IMG/VR virus record: IMGVR_UViG_3300009593_000133
Span: 1-22,609 of that record
Origin: a virus
Strand: one strand, 5' to 3'
Length of the DNA stretch: 22,609 nucleotides
Both the position numbers and the translations under genes were made by a program. The notes beneath the pieces are model-generated. The model saw nothing but the letters and a program-made list of their open reading frames with translations. It was not told where the DNA came from and did no database searches. Below, one piece after another: positions 12,719 to 21,312 of the stretch (position 1 is its first letter; each line of letters begins with the position of its first letter).

Positions 12719-12724
12719 ATTATA
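12719..12724 (-). promoter_or_regulatory. Possible -10 box upstream of the tail fibre gene
   Basis: TATAAT on the minus strand in a very AT-rich stretch between the gpJ-like and fibre genes, 20-25 bases ahead of the fibre start codon. No good -35 box lies 16-18 bases upstream; the nearest conserved element is the duplicated motif at 12743-12767. The ribosome binding site AAAGGTGG lies between. It may be a late internal promoter or simply AT-rich sequence. Confidence 0.25.
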
Positions 12725-12742
12725 AAATTTATATAAAAGACC

Positions 12743-12767
12743 GTAAGTTGCATATTCATATTGTCAA
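12743..12767 (-). promoter_or_regulatory. Duplicated intergenic motif, copy B (upstream of tail fibre)
   Basis: Minus strand: TTGAC, nine variable bases, ATGCAACTTAC, as in copy A at 4227-4251 (20 of 25 bases identical by eye). Again the TGA of TTGAC is the stop of the upstream gene. From the ATG of the second block a 17-codon frame (Met-Gln-Leu-Thr...) runs to a TAG that directly abuts the fibre start codon, so a translated leader is possible. Confidence 0.35.
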
Positions 12768-15700
12768 TATCCCCTTGCTAAATAGTAAGCAGTCCTGGAT
12801 ATTCCAGTCCCACCAGAATTGTAAAACCTTAAAGTGAACCCTGTAGCAGACGAACTGGTAATAGCATAATAATCTCCTGTGGCCATGTCATTAGCAGTTA
12901 TAGCTATCTGTGGTGTTGATAAAAAGGCAGATCCATAAGTAAAAGCAGTTCCCGCAGAATTTGTGGTTCCTGTTTCTGACTCGAAACGATAATAAACCTC
13001 TGCTTTAGCTGTTAGTGAAGAAATGTTTATCTGATGTGTTGCGTCTTCGGAAGTGCAATTAACCTTAAATTTAAAACCTCTCCCAACGTAGTTACCTATA
13101 GTGAACTCTTGATATGAAGACCAGGTTGCAGATCCACTAGCAGGATCATCATTGGTGCTAGATATAAACATAGTTGCATTAACATCATCAAATGTGTTTG
13201 CATCTACAGCTTCCCAATCATCTATATTCTGTAAAAAGTTATCCCAAATATCGGTGGTAGAAACAGTAGTAAAGATAATGCTGCTTGATAAAGTCGCATT
13301 TGCTACCGCTCCCAGATCTATTTTGTTAGTAAATTCATAATATCCTGATAGATCCGCACCACCTACTGAATCTATTAACCCCCAAGTATCAATATTCCCT
13401 GCAACACTATCCCACGGAGTATCGGCTTCAAACTTTAAACGTCCAGTATCGGAATCTATAACCATGTTTGATTTAGTTCCTGCAAATGTAGTATCTGTGA
13501 CTGTTGCTGCTGTCCTCTTATCAAAAATAGAAGGGGAGACAGTATTAACAATAGATTTAGCGTTTGTTGACTTATTGTTTGTTGAATCAACGGCCTTTAT
13601 TAAATATGTTCCTACTAATAAAGGCATGGAAGCTGAATTTGAAGATCCTGCTATATCTGAACCTACTTTTATAGAAGATCCCCATGTGGCCCCACTTGTT
13701 GCTACAGAATGTCTTATTTCAAATGTTCCACCTACCTTTACATCTATATCTGGTGATGGAGTCCAAGAAAGATTGGCTTGAGTGCTTTCTGCCCTTAAAT
13801 AGAAATTTGCAACATCCGTAGGTGCTGCACTTAATCCTGTTATCTCTGCTGTGCTTTCTGCATAAATTGACTTTATGCCTGCATCATTTATTGCGCGAAC
13901 TATAAATTCATAATTACCAGGAGTTATATCAAAGAACTCAAAGAAAGTGCCAGTTGATAATCCTGCTATCTGGTAAGGATTTGTTGTGCCTGCTAACTTA
14001 AAACCAACTTCATAATTTTCTATAGTTACTCCCAACGCTTCCCAATCTGAATTTGCTACTGCCACCCAGGACAATACCGCTTTTGCTTTAATGCCTGATC
14101 CTGCTGTAGATGATACAAGGGATTCAGTAATACCAGTAATTCCTGGTGGATTAACAGAAGGCAATATAGATTTTCCTTTTACTCTAATTTCTGTTGTTGC
14201 GTAGTCAGAAGAAAAGCCTGCTGAATTAACTGCCTTAACTGAAAAGTAATACACGCCAGGATCTAGGTTATCTATTGTGAATTGTTTACCTGTAACCGTC
14301 CCTGCTTGTATATAAGTTCCACCTGGCGTTCCAGACATATAAGCAATCTCATATTTTGTTACATAAGAAGATTTTGCCGATTCCCAGTCCAAACTAACTC
14401 TGTTTGTTACCCTTGGATCGTTGAACATTAATGATTCTGTTGCAGTTAAAGACGTAGGTGCATTAACTGAACCCATAGAAGGAAGATCTGTATTAGGAGA
14501 TGTATCTATTGCACTTGCAGTTCCATGGTCATAAACACCTGAGTCATATTCTCTAGCAATTATTGATACTTCGTCTGTTGATTCTATTGTGACACTGATA
14601 ACTCTAAATAATTTACCAGAACCACTATTAAGACTACTCCACCCTGGCGCATCTAGTTTTATATAAATAACATCTCCTACCTCTGCCAATAGGCCCTCTT
14701 GGAAGGTAGAAAATTCTATCAATATACCTTGCCTAGTTTGCTTCATTGTTTGCTCTGCAATATAAAAGGACATCAACCTGTCTGCTGTAAAAGGTAACTC
14801 AATTTTTGCTTCCATTAATAAGTTATTATCAGCAAGTTTGTAGGCAGAACTTTCAACGTATTCAAAATCAGATTGCCATTCTTTGGCAGGATTAAAATAG
14901 TTGGCACTTATCCTGTTGGTTAAAGTGTTTTTGCCTGGCAATGTTATATCGTAATTAGTCATTATATTTGACTCATCAAAAGTCAAAGATGGCGTTTCCG
15001 CCTTATCTAATATCAACTTATATACACCGCCACTAAAAACTAGCATACCCCTACAACTTGTAAGCAATTTATTAAGAATATCTAAGCTAGATTCACCTAT
15101 AGTTACTACACCATTCAAGGTGTATCTTTTTTGTGTTTCTTGGTGTCCTGTAGACAATGTATAGGTTATCTTTTCGTCACAATAATTTGCAGCAGCTTCA
15201 AAAGAACTATCACTAATCTGGCTTCCTGATATACCTCTGCCATAAGTTGAATTCATTAAATAATCCCTGATGCAAAGGGCAGGGTTGTTGGAAAACCTGT
15301 TTATAGAATAGGCTGTGCCTGCGTAAGTATTCCTGGTATCTTCTACCATCCTTCCTTTTACATCAGCATTAATGGTTGGCATCCCTGCACCCCACACTTC
15401 CTCGTCCGCTTCTAATCTTACATATAGATAAGCTATTCCCCTTAATCTGTGATCGTCACCCCACGCAAAGGTAGAGGAATCACTTTCTGCTACTGCTTTT
15501 AATTCTTGATCTACAGCCTGATTGCTTTCTCCTAGATGCACATTAACGAATACTTTATTCTGGAACCTTGGATCTAGTTGTGGCCAAATTTCAACATTAT
15601 TGGCGTAAACCTTTTCTACTGCGCTTATTGGGCCTTCACATAAAGCGATAACCAAATTTAAGTATTCATTAGGAAATTCGTCCGTTACTTCTCCTTCTTG

Positions 15701-15994
15701 TGTATAGCCATCGGATGCACTCATAAAAACCATAACCCCACCCACACGCCTAACTCCATAGATAACAGGCAAAGGGGCGGTATTAGATCTGGAATTGCTT
15801 AAAACCGCGCCTGCCGTTTCTCCAAGACCTATCGTTGGGATTTGGCTTTTTATAAGGGAACCAATGGCATAAAAAGTTCCTGCGGTGGCCACATAAGATA
15901 AAGCTAGTGCAGCCTTGAAACTAAACCCTAACCTTCCAAAAACACCAATAAAAAAGTTTACTACGGTTCCTATAAATTGGACTGTTGCAGGCAT
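12764..15994 (-). CDS. gpJ-like tail tip / host-recognition protein with FN3 domains
   Basis: Equivalent to lambda gpJ: forms the central tail tip and contacts the host receptor. The 1076 residues start with a hydrophobic segment (about 10-50, 'FFIGVFGRLGFSFKAALALS'), then the conserved tip core (about 75-480) with 'APLPVIYGVRRVGGVMVFMS', 'VIALCEGPISAVEKVYANN', 'NPALCIRDYLMNSTYGRGI' and 'ESSLDILNKLLTSCRGMLV'. From about residue 510 at least three fibronectin type III-like domains follow ('YEIAYMSGTPGGTY', 'DPGVYYFSVKAVNSAGFSSD', 'PGNYEFIVRAINDAGIKS'), and the last 200 residues are beta-rich and variable, probably the receptor-binding end. It overlaps the preceding NlpC-like gene as TAATG. No separate gpI-like gene lies between them; the hydrophobic N-terminus may stand in for it. 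Confidence 0.88.
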   Translation of the reverse strand: MPATVQFIGTVVNFFIGVFGRLGFSFKAALALSYVATAGTFYAIGSLIKSQIPTIGLGETAGAVLSNSRSNTAPLPVIYGVRRVGGVMVFMSASDGYTQEGEVTDEFPNEYLNLVIALCEGPISAVEKVYANNVEIWPQLDPRFQNKVFVNVHLGESNQAVDQELKAVAESDSSTFAWGDDHRLRGIAYLYVRLEADEEVWGAGMPTINADVKGRMVEDTRNTYAGTAYSINRFSNNPALCIRDYLMNSTYGRGISGSQISDSSFEAAANYCDEKITYTLSTGHQETQKRYTLNGVVTIGESSLDILNKLLTSCRGMLVFSGGVYKLILDKAETPSLTFDESNIMTNYDITLPGKNTLTNRISANYFNPAKEWQSDFEYVESSAYKLADNNLLMEAKIELPFTADRLMSFYIAEQTMKQTRQGILIEFSTFQEGLLAEVGDVIYIKLDAPGWSSLNSGSGKLFRVISVTIESTDEVSIIAREYDSGVYDHGTASAIDTSPNTDLPSMGSVNAPTSLTATESLMFNDPRVTNRVSLDWESAKSSYVTKYEIAYMSGTPGGTYIQAGTVTGKQFTIDNLDPGVYYFSVKAVNSAGFSSDYATTEIRVKGKSILPSVNPPGITGITESLVSSTAGSGIKAKAVLSWVAVANSDWEALGVTIENYEVGFKLAGTTNPYQIAGLSTGTFFEFFDITPGNYEFIVRAINDAGIKSIYAESTAEITGLSAAPTDVANFYLRAESTQANLSWTPSPDIDVKVGGTFEIRHSVATSGATWGSSIKVGSDIAGSSNSASMPLLVGTYLIKAVDSTNNKSTNAKSIVNTVSPSIFDKRTAATVTDTTFAGTKSNMVIDSDTGRLKFEADTPWDSVAGNIDTWGLIDSVGGADLSGYYEFTNKIDLGAVANATLSSSIIFTTVSTTDIWDNFLQNIDDWEAVDANTFDDVNATMFISSTNDDPASGSATWSSYQEFTIGNYVGRGFKFKVNCTSEDATHQINISSLTAKAEVYYRFESETGTTNSAGTAFTYGSAFLSTPQIAITANDMATGDYYAITSSSATGFTLRFYNSGGTGISRTAYYLARGY

Positions 15995-16401
15995 TAATCT
16001 ATCCTCAAGGCCCAGTCATAAATTGAAAAATCAGAAATTTTGGCGGTTGCCGTTGAACCATCCTCTAATACTGAAAGACATTGGCTACCTAAACAAATAT
16101 GGCCCATCTCATATACACCACTATGAACAATAAGGATGTCTCCTGTCCTGGCTAACTTAGGCGGTAATTTAACTGCGCCAAGTTCTTCAATTATGCCTTC
16201 TGAGAAAGTGTATTTTTGTTTTTTGTTAAATTTAACTGCTCCTATTTTTGTAGTGTATTTGCCATAGATCTTATTCAATACATCTTTGCCAAGAACCTCG
16301 TCAATATATTTAAGGACTAAGGTATTGCAATCATTTTTACCCCAAGCAAAGGGTGTATGTAATTCCTTTTCTGCAAAAGCTATACTTTCTAAATCCTTCA
16401 T
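15994..16401 (-). CDS. NlpC/P60-like tail-tip peptidase (gpK-like)
   Basis: Tail-tip cysteine peptidases of this fold are thought to open peptidoglycan cross-links during DNA entry or to take part in tip assembly. The 135-residue protein has 'TPFAWGKNDCNTLVLKYID' with the probable nucleophile Cys25 and 'YEMGHICLG' with His101, matching the small 'F.WG..DC' family found in siphovirus tail operons. Its place between the L-like and J-like genes matches lambda gpK. It overlaps the L-like gene by 4 bases (ATGA). No signal peptide. Only the single-domain catalytic half is present; the JAB/Mov34 domain of lambda gpK is absent. Confidence 0.8.
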   Translation of the reverse strand: MKDLESIAFAEKELHTPFAWGKNDCNTLVLKYIDEVLGKDVLNKIYGKYTTKIGAVKFNKKQKYTFSEGIIEELGAVKLPPKLARTGDILIVHSGVYEMGHICLGSQCLSVLEDGSTATAKISDFSIYDWALRID

Positions 16402-18182
16402 TGCGGTGTTGCCTTTTTAGGTCTTTTACTTGGTTCTGCTATCAAGACTTTAATATTGGTATTGATTTGGCCGCCCCTAGCTGCACTTGTGGCCTTGACT
16501 GGTAGGATAACGTAACTATATGCACCACCACCTACAGCAGTTGAAGTTGCGGTTGTGCTAACTACAACAGTAAAAGAATTGGCATCTGGAACACTAGCAA
16601 CTGTGTGGGAAGTGTTAAGTTCTTCCGCAGGGATCCCACCAACACTACTGCATCCAATTATAGAAACAGCATCACCTACAGCCAGGCCATGCGCGGTATG
16701 ATGGAACGTAACTGTGGTGCTACCTGATGTAGTAGCTACAAATGGAGTATTGGGTGAAGCACCGTCTATAGTAACTGAATTACCCCCACCGTAATTAACT
16801 GTGCTGCTAACCGTGTCTGTTACTGTTATGTTATAAGCATCATTATCTTTTATGGCCGCTATTGTTTTTGTGCCATTAATACTTGATGAGCCAACTCCAC
16901 CTACAGAAGCGGATCCTGCTATAACCACGGTATCACCAACATCTCTATTGTGGTCAGCTTCATTAACTGTAAAAGTATTATTAACGGAAGTGATTGTTGA
17001 TATAGGTGGAGCAGTTGTTTTTTCTGTTTCTACAACCTCAATTATTGCTTTTTTCGCACCTGCGCCACTACCTACCTCTTTTACTTCGTAGGCCCTATCA
17101 GTTAATTTTTCTTCTGTAATACCACCAACTGCGCCTGTGTTTTCTAATTGAATATAATCTCCCACTTCTATTTCGTCTGTGGGATCTATTACCTGAACAT
17201 AATGTTGTTTGTTTGTGGTGGTTTGTGTCTCAATTCCTGCCGTGGGCGGAACTTCATCATAAATAGTAAAATCCTTACCGCCCAGATAGTCTTCATCTAC
17301 AGTAATGTCTTCATCTACCGCTATTTTGTAGCTGTCTGCATCTATAACGGTTACAGAGTGTTCTCCGTTTATTGAAGAAGCAGGAACGTCAGTAGTGCCA
17401 GTTGCACCTTCTATATTTACAATATCCCCTGTTTGATAAGCGTGGCCTGCTTCGTGTATTACCACTCTGTTAGGAACGTCTATCGTTACACTCATTATGC
17501 CGCCAACCATTCTTATATTTACAGGAGACCAACTTCCCACATCTGCTGTATCAATATAGGAAGCACCAGTTATTGCACCTGTTAATCCACCAGAACCAGT
17601 AATTCTGTTTCCTGCTTCAAACTCTCTGCCCCAGGCAACGTCCTTTATTATTTCTGCTGTGTAATCTAACCCCTTGTCTCCTGGATAATATAATTCTTGA
17701 TTTTGCTTATTTAAAAAACGGCCAGGAACCTTCTCAAAGTCTATAAATTGATTTGACACTATTATAGTTGCAGTTGCCATCCCTGATTCTGCGTCCTCAT
17801 TAATCAATGCGTTATCTATACGCCCATCAAATATAGTGACTGGATTAGCAATAAGAGCATTGGAATCGTTTATAAATGCTTTTCTAATAATCACAGTTCT
17901 ATCAACATAATCCTGAGAAAGAAGTTCGTTGGTATATTGTGAACCAATCCCAGACAATGTTAGGCCCAAAGTAGTGGCCCCTAATTCAGAAGATTCTTCA
18001 ATAGCATCAAAACTCAAAAAATAACCCAATGCTGTATAAGTGTTGCCGTTATAAGTAATGTTTCTATAAAAGTCAGTTACATAATGAGTTTCATTAAAAT
18101 GCACTTCTATTAGATGGCATGGATGAGATTGGTCTTTAACAATCTCAGTTCGGAAAGCGGTAGAACTTCCTCTATTTGACAT
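16398..18182 (-). CDS. gpL-like tail-tip protein (DUF2163-type) with inserted repeat domain
   Basis: A tail-tip hub protein. Residues 20-190 match the DUF2163-type pattern: 'CHLIEVHFNETHYVTDFYRN', 'GNTYTALGYFLSFDAIEESS', 'ATTLGLTLSGIGSQYTNELL', 'TIFDGRIDNALI', 'ELYYPGDKGLDYTAEIIKDV' ending in 'AWGREF'. From about residue 230 to 558 four related modules of about 70 residues follow, and the protein ends with a basic tail. The C-terminal cysteine-cluster part of lambda gpL was not seen. It overlaps its neighbours by 1 and 4 bases. The ATG start is the only sensible one. Confidence 0.75.
   Translation of the reverse strand: MSNRGSSTAFRTEIVKDQSHPCHLIEVHFNETHYVTDFYRNITYNGNTYTALGYFLSFDAIEESSELGATTLGLTLSGIGSQYTNELLSQDYVDRTVIIRKAFINDSNALIANPVTIFDGRIDNALINEDAESGMATATIIVSNQFIDFEKVPGRFLNKQNQELYYPGDKGLDYTAEIIKDVAWGREFEAGNRITGSGGLTGAITGASYIDTADVGSWSPVNIRMVGGIMSVTIDVPNRVVIHEAGHAYQTGDIVNIEGATGTTDVPASSINGEHSVTVIDADSYKIAVDEDITVDEDYLGGKDFTIYDEVPPTAGIETQTTTNKQHYVQVIDPTDEIEVGDYIQLENTGAVGGITEEKLTDRAYEVKEVGSGAGAKKAIIEVVETEKTTAPPISTITSVNNTFTVNEADHNRDVGDTVVIAGSASVGGVGSSSINGTKTIAAIKDNDAYNITVTDTVSSTVNYGGGNSVTIDGASPNTPFVATTSGSTTVTFHHTAHGLAVGDAVSIIGCSSVGGIPAEELNTSHTVASVPDANSFTVVVSTTATSTAVGGGAYSYVILPVKATSAARGGQINTNIKVLIAEPSKRPKKATPQ
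16509..17495 (-). repeat. Four diverged ~70-residue modules in the gpL-like protein
   Basis: Protein residues about 230-302, 325-390, 397-473 and 480-558 share the pattern h-G-D-x-V-x-I-x-G-x(3-6)-G-(I/V)-x(3-5)-(L/I)-N-G-x-H/K-T-V-x-x-(V/I)-x-D-x-(D/N)-x-(Y/F)-x-I/V. Clear copies are 'TGDIVNIEGATG', 'VGDTVVIAGSASVGGV' and 'VGDAVSIIGCSSVGGI'; the second module is the most diverged ('VGDYIQLENTGAVGGI'). These are probably beta-rich domains decorating the tail tip. Confidence 0.7.
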
Positions 18183-18784
18183 TAAGGAACCTCTATAAGC
18201 GCTATATCGTAAGAGTAATACCCAGAAGCGTCTGTGTTGTATTCTCTTGTGTCATTTGCAAAAGCAACCTGGAAGGGGACGGAGTTAGTAGTTATTGTTT
18301 CGTTATTAGCTACAGCACTTTCTAAATTTGGACTAAAACTTAACGTAGCATCACCAGATCCGTCACTAGACATATCTGCTGTAACCATATAAACCTTACT
18401 GTGTCCTGAAAACTTAAAAAAATCACCAGATCGTAATATATTGGCTGTGCTTGCTGTCAGTCCATCAACACTTGCTTGTGCAACCCCTACAGCTAAAGCA
18501 CCATCTACTACAGGTGATTCACTTGTAATACCCCTGGTTGTTCCAATCGTTGTAGGAACCCAATTAAAGGTTTCATATTGTCCTTTCTGTTTTACACTAA
18601 AGGCATAAATACTGGCCATGTCTGCCCTAGTTAATGGCGGAAAAGTTACAGTAAAGAGCCATCTCTGGCCGCCCCTAGATCTAACCTGCCTTCTTAGGCT
18701 AGTAGAAACACTAACAAGATTAGGCTCTACGCTTTCTACTTTTATGCTAGTTGGGGCAGGGGTGCTTGGGAAAGTTCCACTCAT
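18182..18784 (-). CDS. Minor tail protein (gpM-position)
   Basis: 200 residues, encoded between the tape measure and the L-like protein, where lambda has gpM; overlaps both neighbours by one base (TAATG type). Recognisable patterns are 'RRQVRSRGGQRWLFTVTFPP', 'LTRADMASIYAFSVKQKGQY', 'ETFNWVPTTIG', and a beta-rich C-terminus ending 'YYSYDIALIEVP'. Proteins with 'FPPLtrad...i.aF...qrGqy.tF.~~P' are found as distal tail or tail-tip proteins of many siphoviruses. The protein probably links the tape measure/tail tube end to the tip complex. No enzymatic motif. Confidence 0.65.
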   Translation of the reverse strand: MSGTFPSTPAPTSIKVESVEPNLVSVSTSLRRQVRSRGGQRWLFTVTFPPLTRADMASIYAFSVKQKGQYETFNWVPTTIGTTRGITSESPVVDGALAVGVAQASVDGLTASTANILRSGDFFKFSGHSKVYMVTADMSSDGSGDATLSFSPNLESAVANNETITTNSVPFQVAFANDTREYNTDASGYYSYDIALIEVP

Positions 18785-20445
18785 TATCCTAATGGCCCCC
18801 TCTTACCGCGTTTTCTAAATGATTGTTCTACAACACCAACAATGGTGGGTGCTTGTTCCGCTACAGCTTGAGCCGCATCTTTAGCATTAAAGGCTTTAAT
18901 ATTGTAGTTTATGCTGATGTTTGTTCCGCCACCTGCACCTGCTAGTGCATGATTAGGAACAATATTGCCGTTTCCTGATGGCGTAAATAACTCTGGGCCG
19001 CGCTCTCCTACTAGGTAAGTCTTACCACCAGTTACAGGGCCACCAGATGCTTTGCCTGGAACACCAAAGAAGCTACTAACAGCACCCACGGCTCTTTGTA
19101 TAATAAATACTCTTATTAATTCAGCTACTATTTGTTTTAAGATGTTGTCCATTAAGTCTTTAAGGCCTTCAATGCCGTTGGATATATTCATAAAGGCATT
19201 AACCAATCCATCCTCTAAAGTTTTTGCTACTGTCTGTCCTAACTTCTCCATGTCCTCAAATTTATTTCTTCCATTGTTAAACACTAAATCAAATCCTGCT
19301 CCAAATCTGTTTAGGGATTCTTCTGCTGTGGACAGGTTTACTGACAGTTCTTCTAATTCATCATTCAGGCCGTCTGGGCCTTTTTGGGGGGGATCAGTAA
19401 ATAAACTCCTTAAATTATCAGCTATTTTTTTATACCTTGCCTCAAAGTCTTCAATTTCTGCTATATCTTTTTTTACCTGTATATTTATTTTTTTTAAATC
19501 TCTCCAACCCCTTACAGGATTCCAGTCCCACAGGGCATCCCATCTGGCATTAGACGCTTGCATTTCTACTTGCATTTCTTTGAAGAACTGAACCACACTT
19601 CCAAGCGATTCTATAGCTAAAGCGGCTCCTTCTACAAAACTGCTTGCTATAACTGTGCCTATTGCTTCAAGACCGCCGTGTGTTTTGTTTACTTCAACTA
19701 TCCAATCTCTAAACTTGGTAATCAAATTATCAAGCATAGGGGCCAAGGCACCAAAGGTCTGATTGACTAGACCGCTTGCTATAAATTTTAATTCTGCAAA
19801 ACGATCATTAAAACTTTCAACGGCCTTTATGACTTTGCCACTTACAATAAAACCCATTTCCTCTGCTTTTTGGATCCAGGCATCAAAGGCTACTACTCCA
19901 TCGCCAAAGACCTGATTCATTTTGATACCTGCTCTACCAAACATGGACTGTAGAATTGATGCTCTTTCTGATTCTCGGCTTAGCTTACCTATACCTTCTA
20001 CTACTTCTCTTAGCAGTTCATCGTTAGTCTTTAAATGGCCATTATTATTTCTTAGTTGTATGCCCATTCTATCTAGGGCGTATGTGGCTTCACCTGTGCC
20101 TTTCACAACTACGTCACCAATATTTTTGGCAAACTTCTCTAAACCTTTATTAAGATCTTCAACTGACGCGCCGCTTTCTACTGCGGCTAATCGTAGTGCT
20201 TGTATCTGTTCGGCGGCAAAACCTGTTCGGTCTGCCGTCTTTCCTATATCGTCTAGGGCATCAAAGGCTTTCTTGCCCAGGGCAAGAAAAGCTGCGGCTG
20301 CGGCTGTAACAGCCACCATCAGGCCAGTTACTACTTTGGCAGCAGCTTTAGCAGCACTACCTAGTTTCTTCACCATGCCAGTGGCGAGTTTAAATTTACT
20401 GCTAAACTGATCTTTAGCAGCAATTATCATCTTAAACTTATCCAC
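18784..20445 (-). CDS. Tail tape measure protein
   Basis: Sets tail length and passes through the tail tube ahead of the DNA. The 553 residues show an alanine-rich N-terminal helix and hydrophobic segment ('AAKVVTGLMVAVTAAAAAFL'), the tape-measure core ('DALDDIGKTADRTGFAAEQI', 'LRLAAVESGASVEDLNKGLE', 'RASILQSMFGRAGIKMNQVF'), a central helical part, and the typical C-terminal 'GGPVTGGKTYLVGERGPELF'. It starts at GTG 20445, which overlaps the stop of the G-T frameshift product by 8 bases. By the usual relation of about 0.15 nm per residue the tail would be short, around 80 nm (inference). Confidence 0.92.
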   Translation of the reverse strand: MDKFKMIIAAKDQFSSKFKLATGMVKKLGSAAKAAAKVVTGLMVAVTAAAAAFLALGKKAFDALDDIGKTADRTGFAAEQIQALRLAAVESGASVEDLNKGLEKFAKNIGDVVVKGTGEATYALDRMGIQLRNNNGHLKTNDELLREVVEGIGKLSRESERASILQSMFGRAGIKMNQVFGDGVVAFDAWIQKAEEMGFIVSGKVIKAVESFNDRFAELKFIASGLVNQTFGALAPMLDNLITKFRDWIVEVNKTHGGLEAIGTVIASSFVEGAALAIESLGSVVQFFKEMQVEMQASNARWDALWDWNPVRGWRDLKKINIQVKKDIAEIEDFEARYKKIADNLRSLFTDPPQKGPDGLNDELEELSVNLSTAEESLNRFGAGFDLVFNNGRNKFEDMEKLGQTVAKTLEDGLVNAFMNISNGIEGLKDLMDNILKQIVAELIRVFIIQRAVGAVSSFFGVPGKASGGPVTGGKTYLVGERGPELFTPSGNGNIVPNHALAGAGGGTNISINYNIKAFNAKDAAQAVAEQAPTIVGVVEQSFRKRGKRGPLG

Positions 20446-20916
20446 TTTTCTTACTCTCTAATATTTTTATATAAGCTAACCATCCCATAAATTCGTCAAC
20501 CGTTATCACGCTTAACTCATCAAGAGTCTTATGTAACCTATCTGCCAATGCGTATTGCGTGAATAAATCCGCATTAGCTTTTATTTTTTTTCTGCGGTCT
20601 CCAAGTCGTCAGTTCCCATTATCCAACTACCAATCTTTGTCAAAACACTTACATCAACGCTATTCATTAATTTGTGCTTGTCGTCCATCGTAAATAATTT
20701 ATCGCCATTTTCATCTAATGCTTTGTGGATCAAGGCATAAGCTAATAAAGCCAAATCATCATTCTTAGATAAACGGTATAACTTTGAACTTTCTTGGAGA
20801 GTCAAAGGTTTAGCATAGATCTTGAAGGTGCCACTCTCGTCTGCCCATTCTTCAACTTCCATAGATCTAATGTCCATGGAGTTGAAGTGGGAGACCGCTC
20901 TGTCTATTGCGCTCAT
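20438..20916 (-). CDS. Tail assembly chaperone G-T fusion, made by -1 frameshift
   Basis: In lambda-like phages a few percent of ribosomes slip back one base at the end of gene G and make gpGT, which brings the tape measure and tail tube protein together. Here the first frame stops at TAA 20581-20583 right after eight A residues; slipping -1 on A-AAA-AAA enters a frame open for 48 more codons ('IKANADLFTQYALADRLHKT' ... 'VDEFMGWLAYIKILESKKSG') and ending at 20438-20440, overlapping the tape measure start. The product would be about 159 residues. The extension has no start codon and ribosome site of its own, fills the 135-base gap before the tape measure, and sits exactly where gpT lies in lambda. 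Confidence 0.85.
20581..20916 (-). CDS. Tail assembly chaperone G (unshifted product)
   Basis: 111 residues made when no frameshift occurs. Helical, acidic, with 'VEEWADESGTFKIYAKPLTL' and 'LYRLSKNDDLALLAYALIHK' plus 'LDENGDKLFTMDDKHKLMNS', the pattern of gpG-type chaperones in small siphoviruses. It ends in Glu-Lys-Lys at the A-run that serves as slippery site. The gene starts 4 bases after the tail tube gene. It is not part of the virion; it keeps the tape measure soluble during assembly. Confidence 0.8.
   Translation of the reverse strand: MSAIDRAVSHFNSMDIRSMEVEEWADESGTFKIYAKPLTLQESSKLYRLSKNDDLALLAYALIHKALDENGDKLFTMDDKHKLMNSVDVSVLTKIGSWIMGTDDLETAEKK
20584..20590 (-). promoter_or_regulatory. 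-1 ribosomal frameshift slippery site (A-AAA-AAA)
   Basis: Eight consecutive A residues on the minus strand (20584-20591) contain the heptamer A-AAA-AAA in register with the G frame (GAA AAA AAA TAA). Both Lys tRNAs can re-pair after a one-base backward slip. A stop codon follows immediately, which favours slippage. No strong downstream stem-loop was found by eye. Confidence 0.8.
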
Positions 20917-20920
20917 AGCC

Positions 20921-21310
20921 TTACACCGTTGCTGTTGTTACTGCGCCTGTATAAGTCGCACCAATACTTGCTTCAACCATGCCATCAAAAGATCCTGTTA
21001 TAGATTTTGATGTAACTAAAGCCGTTCCTGTGTAATAAGTATCACCTGAAGCTGCTCCTTCTGGGTAAAGAATCAAAGTGACAGATGATCCTGGTGCTAA
21101 TGCAACCTGACCATTTGTATCTGTTTCATCCCAGAATACATCAACTGATGCGTCAGCAGATGTTAGACCTGCAAGATAAGTTCTTGCTGAATCTCCCATA
21201 GCTGTATCTTCAATAGTATCTGCTGAAGTATTAAGAGTCCATGAACGAACTTCTGCAACTGTGTTAGAAGCTACTTTTACAAGTCCTTCTTTTCCTGCGT
21301 GTGTTGCCAT
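20921..21310 (-). CDS. Major tail tube protein
   Basis: Forms the hollow tube of the non-contractile tail. The 129 residues follow the common small tail tube pattern: 'GKEGLVKVASNTVAEVRSWT', 'TADTIEDTAMGD'-like segment ('SADTIEDTAMGDSARTYLAG'), 'SVDVFWDETDTNGQVALAPG', 'VTLILYPEGAASGDTYYTG' and 'VTSKSITGSFDGMVEAS'. It is beta-rich and lies just before the G/G-T chaperones and after the tail terminator, as in lambda (gpV). It is expected to be among the most strongly expressed genes here. Confidence 0.85.
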   Translation of the reverse strand: MATHAGKEGLVKVASNTVAEVRSWTLNTSADTIEDTAMGDSARTYLAGLTSADASVDVFWDETDTNGQVALAPGSSVTLILYPEGAASGDTYYTGTALVTSKSITGSFDGMVEASIGATYTGAVTTATV

Positions 21311-21312
21311 TT

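Noticed and set aside
19052-20410. Long plus-strand frames opposite the tape measure gene (179 and 162 codons)
   Set aside because: Composition reflects the reverse of Ala/Lys/Leu-rich helices; no family pattern; the tape measure on the other strand is certain.
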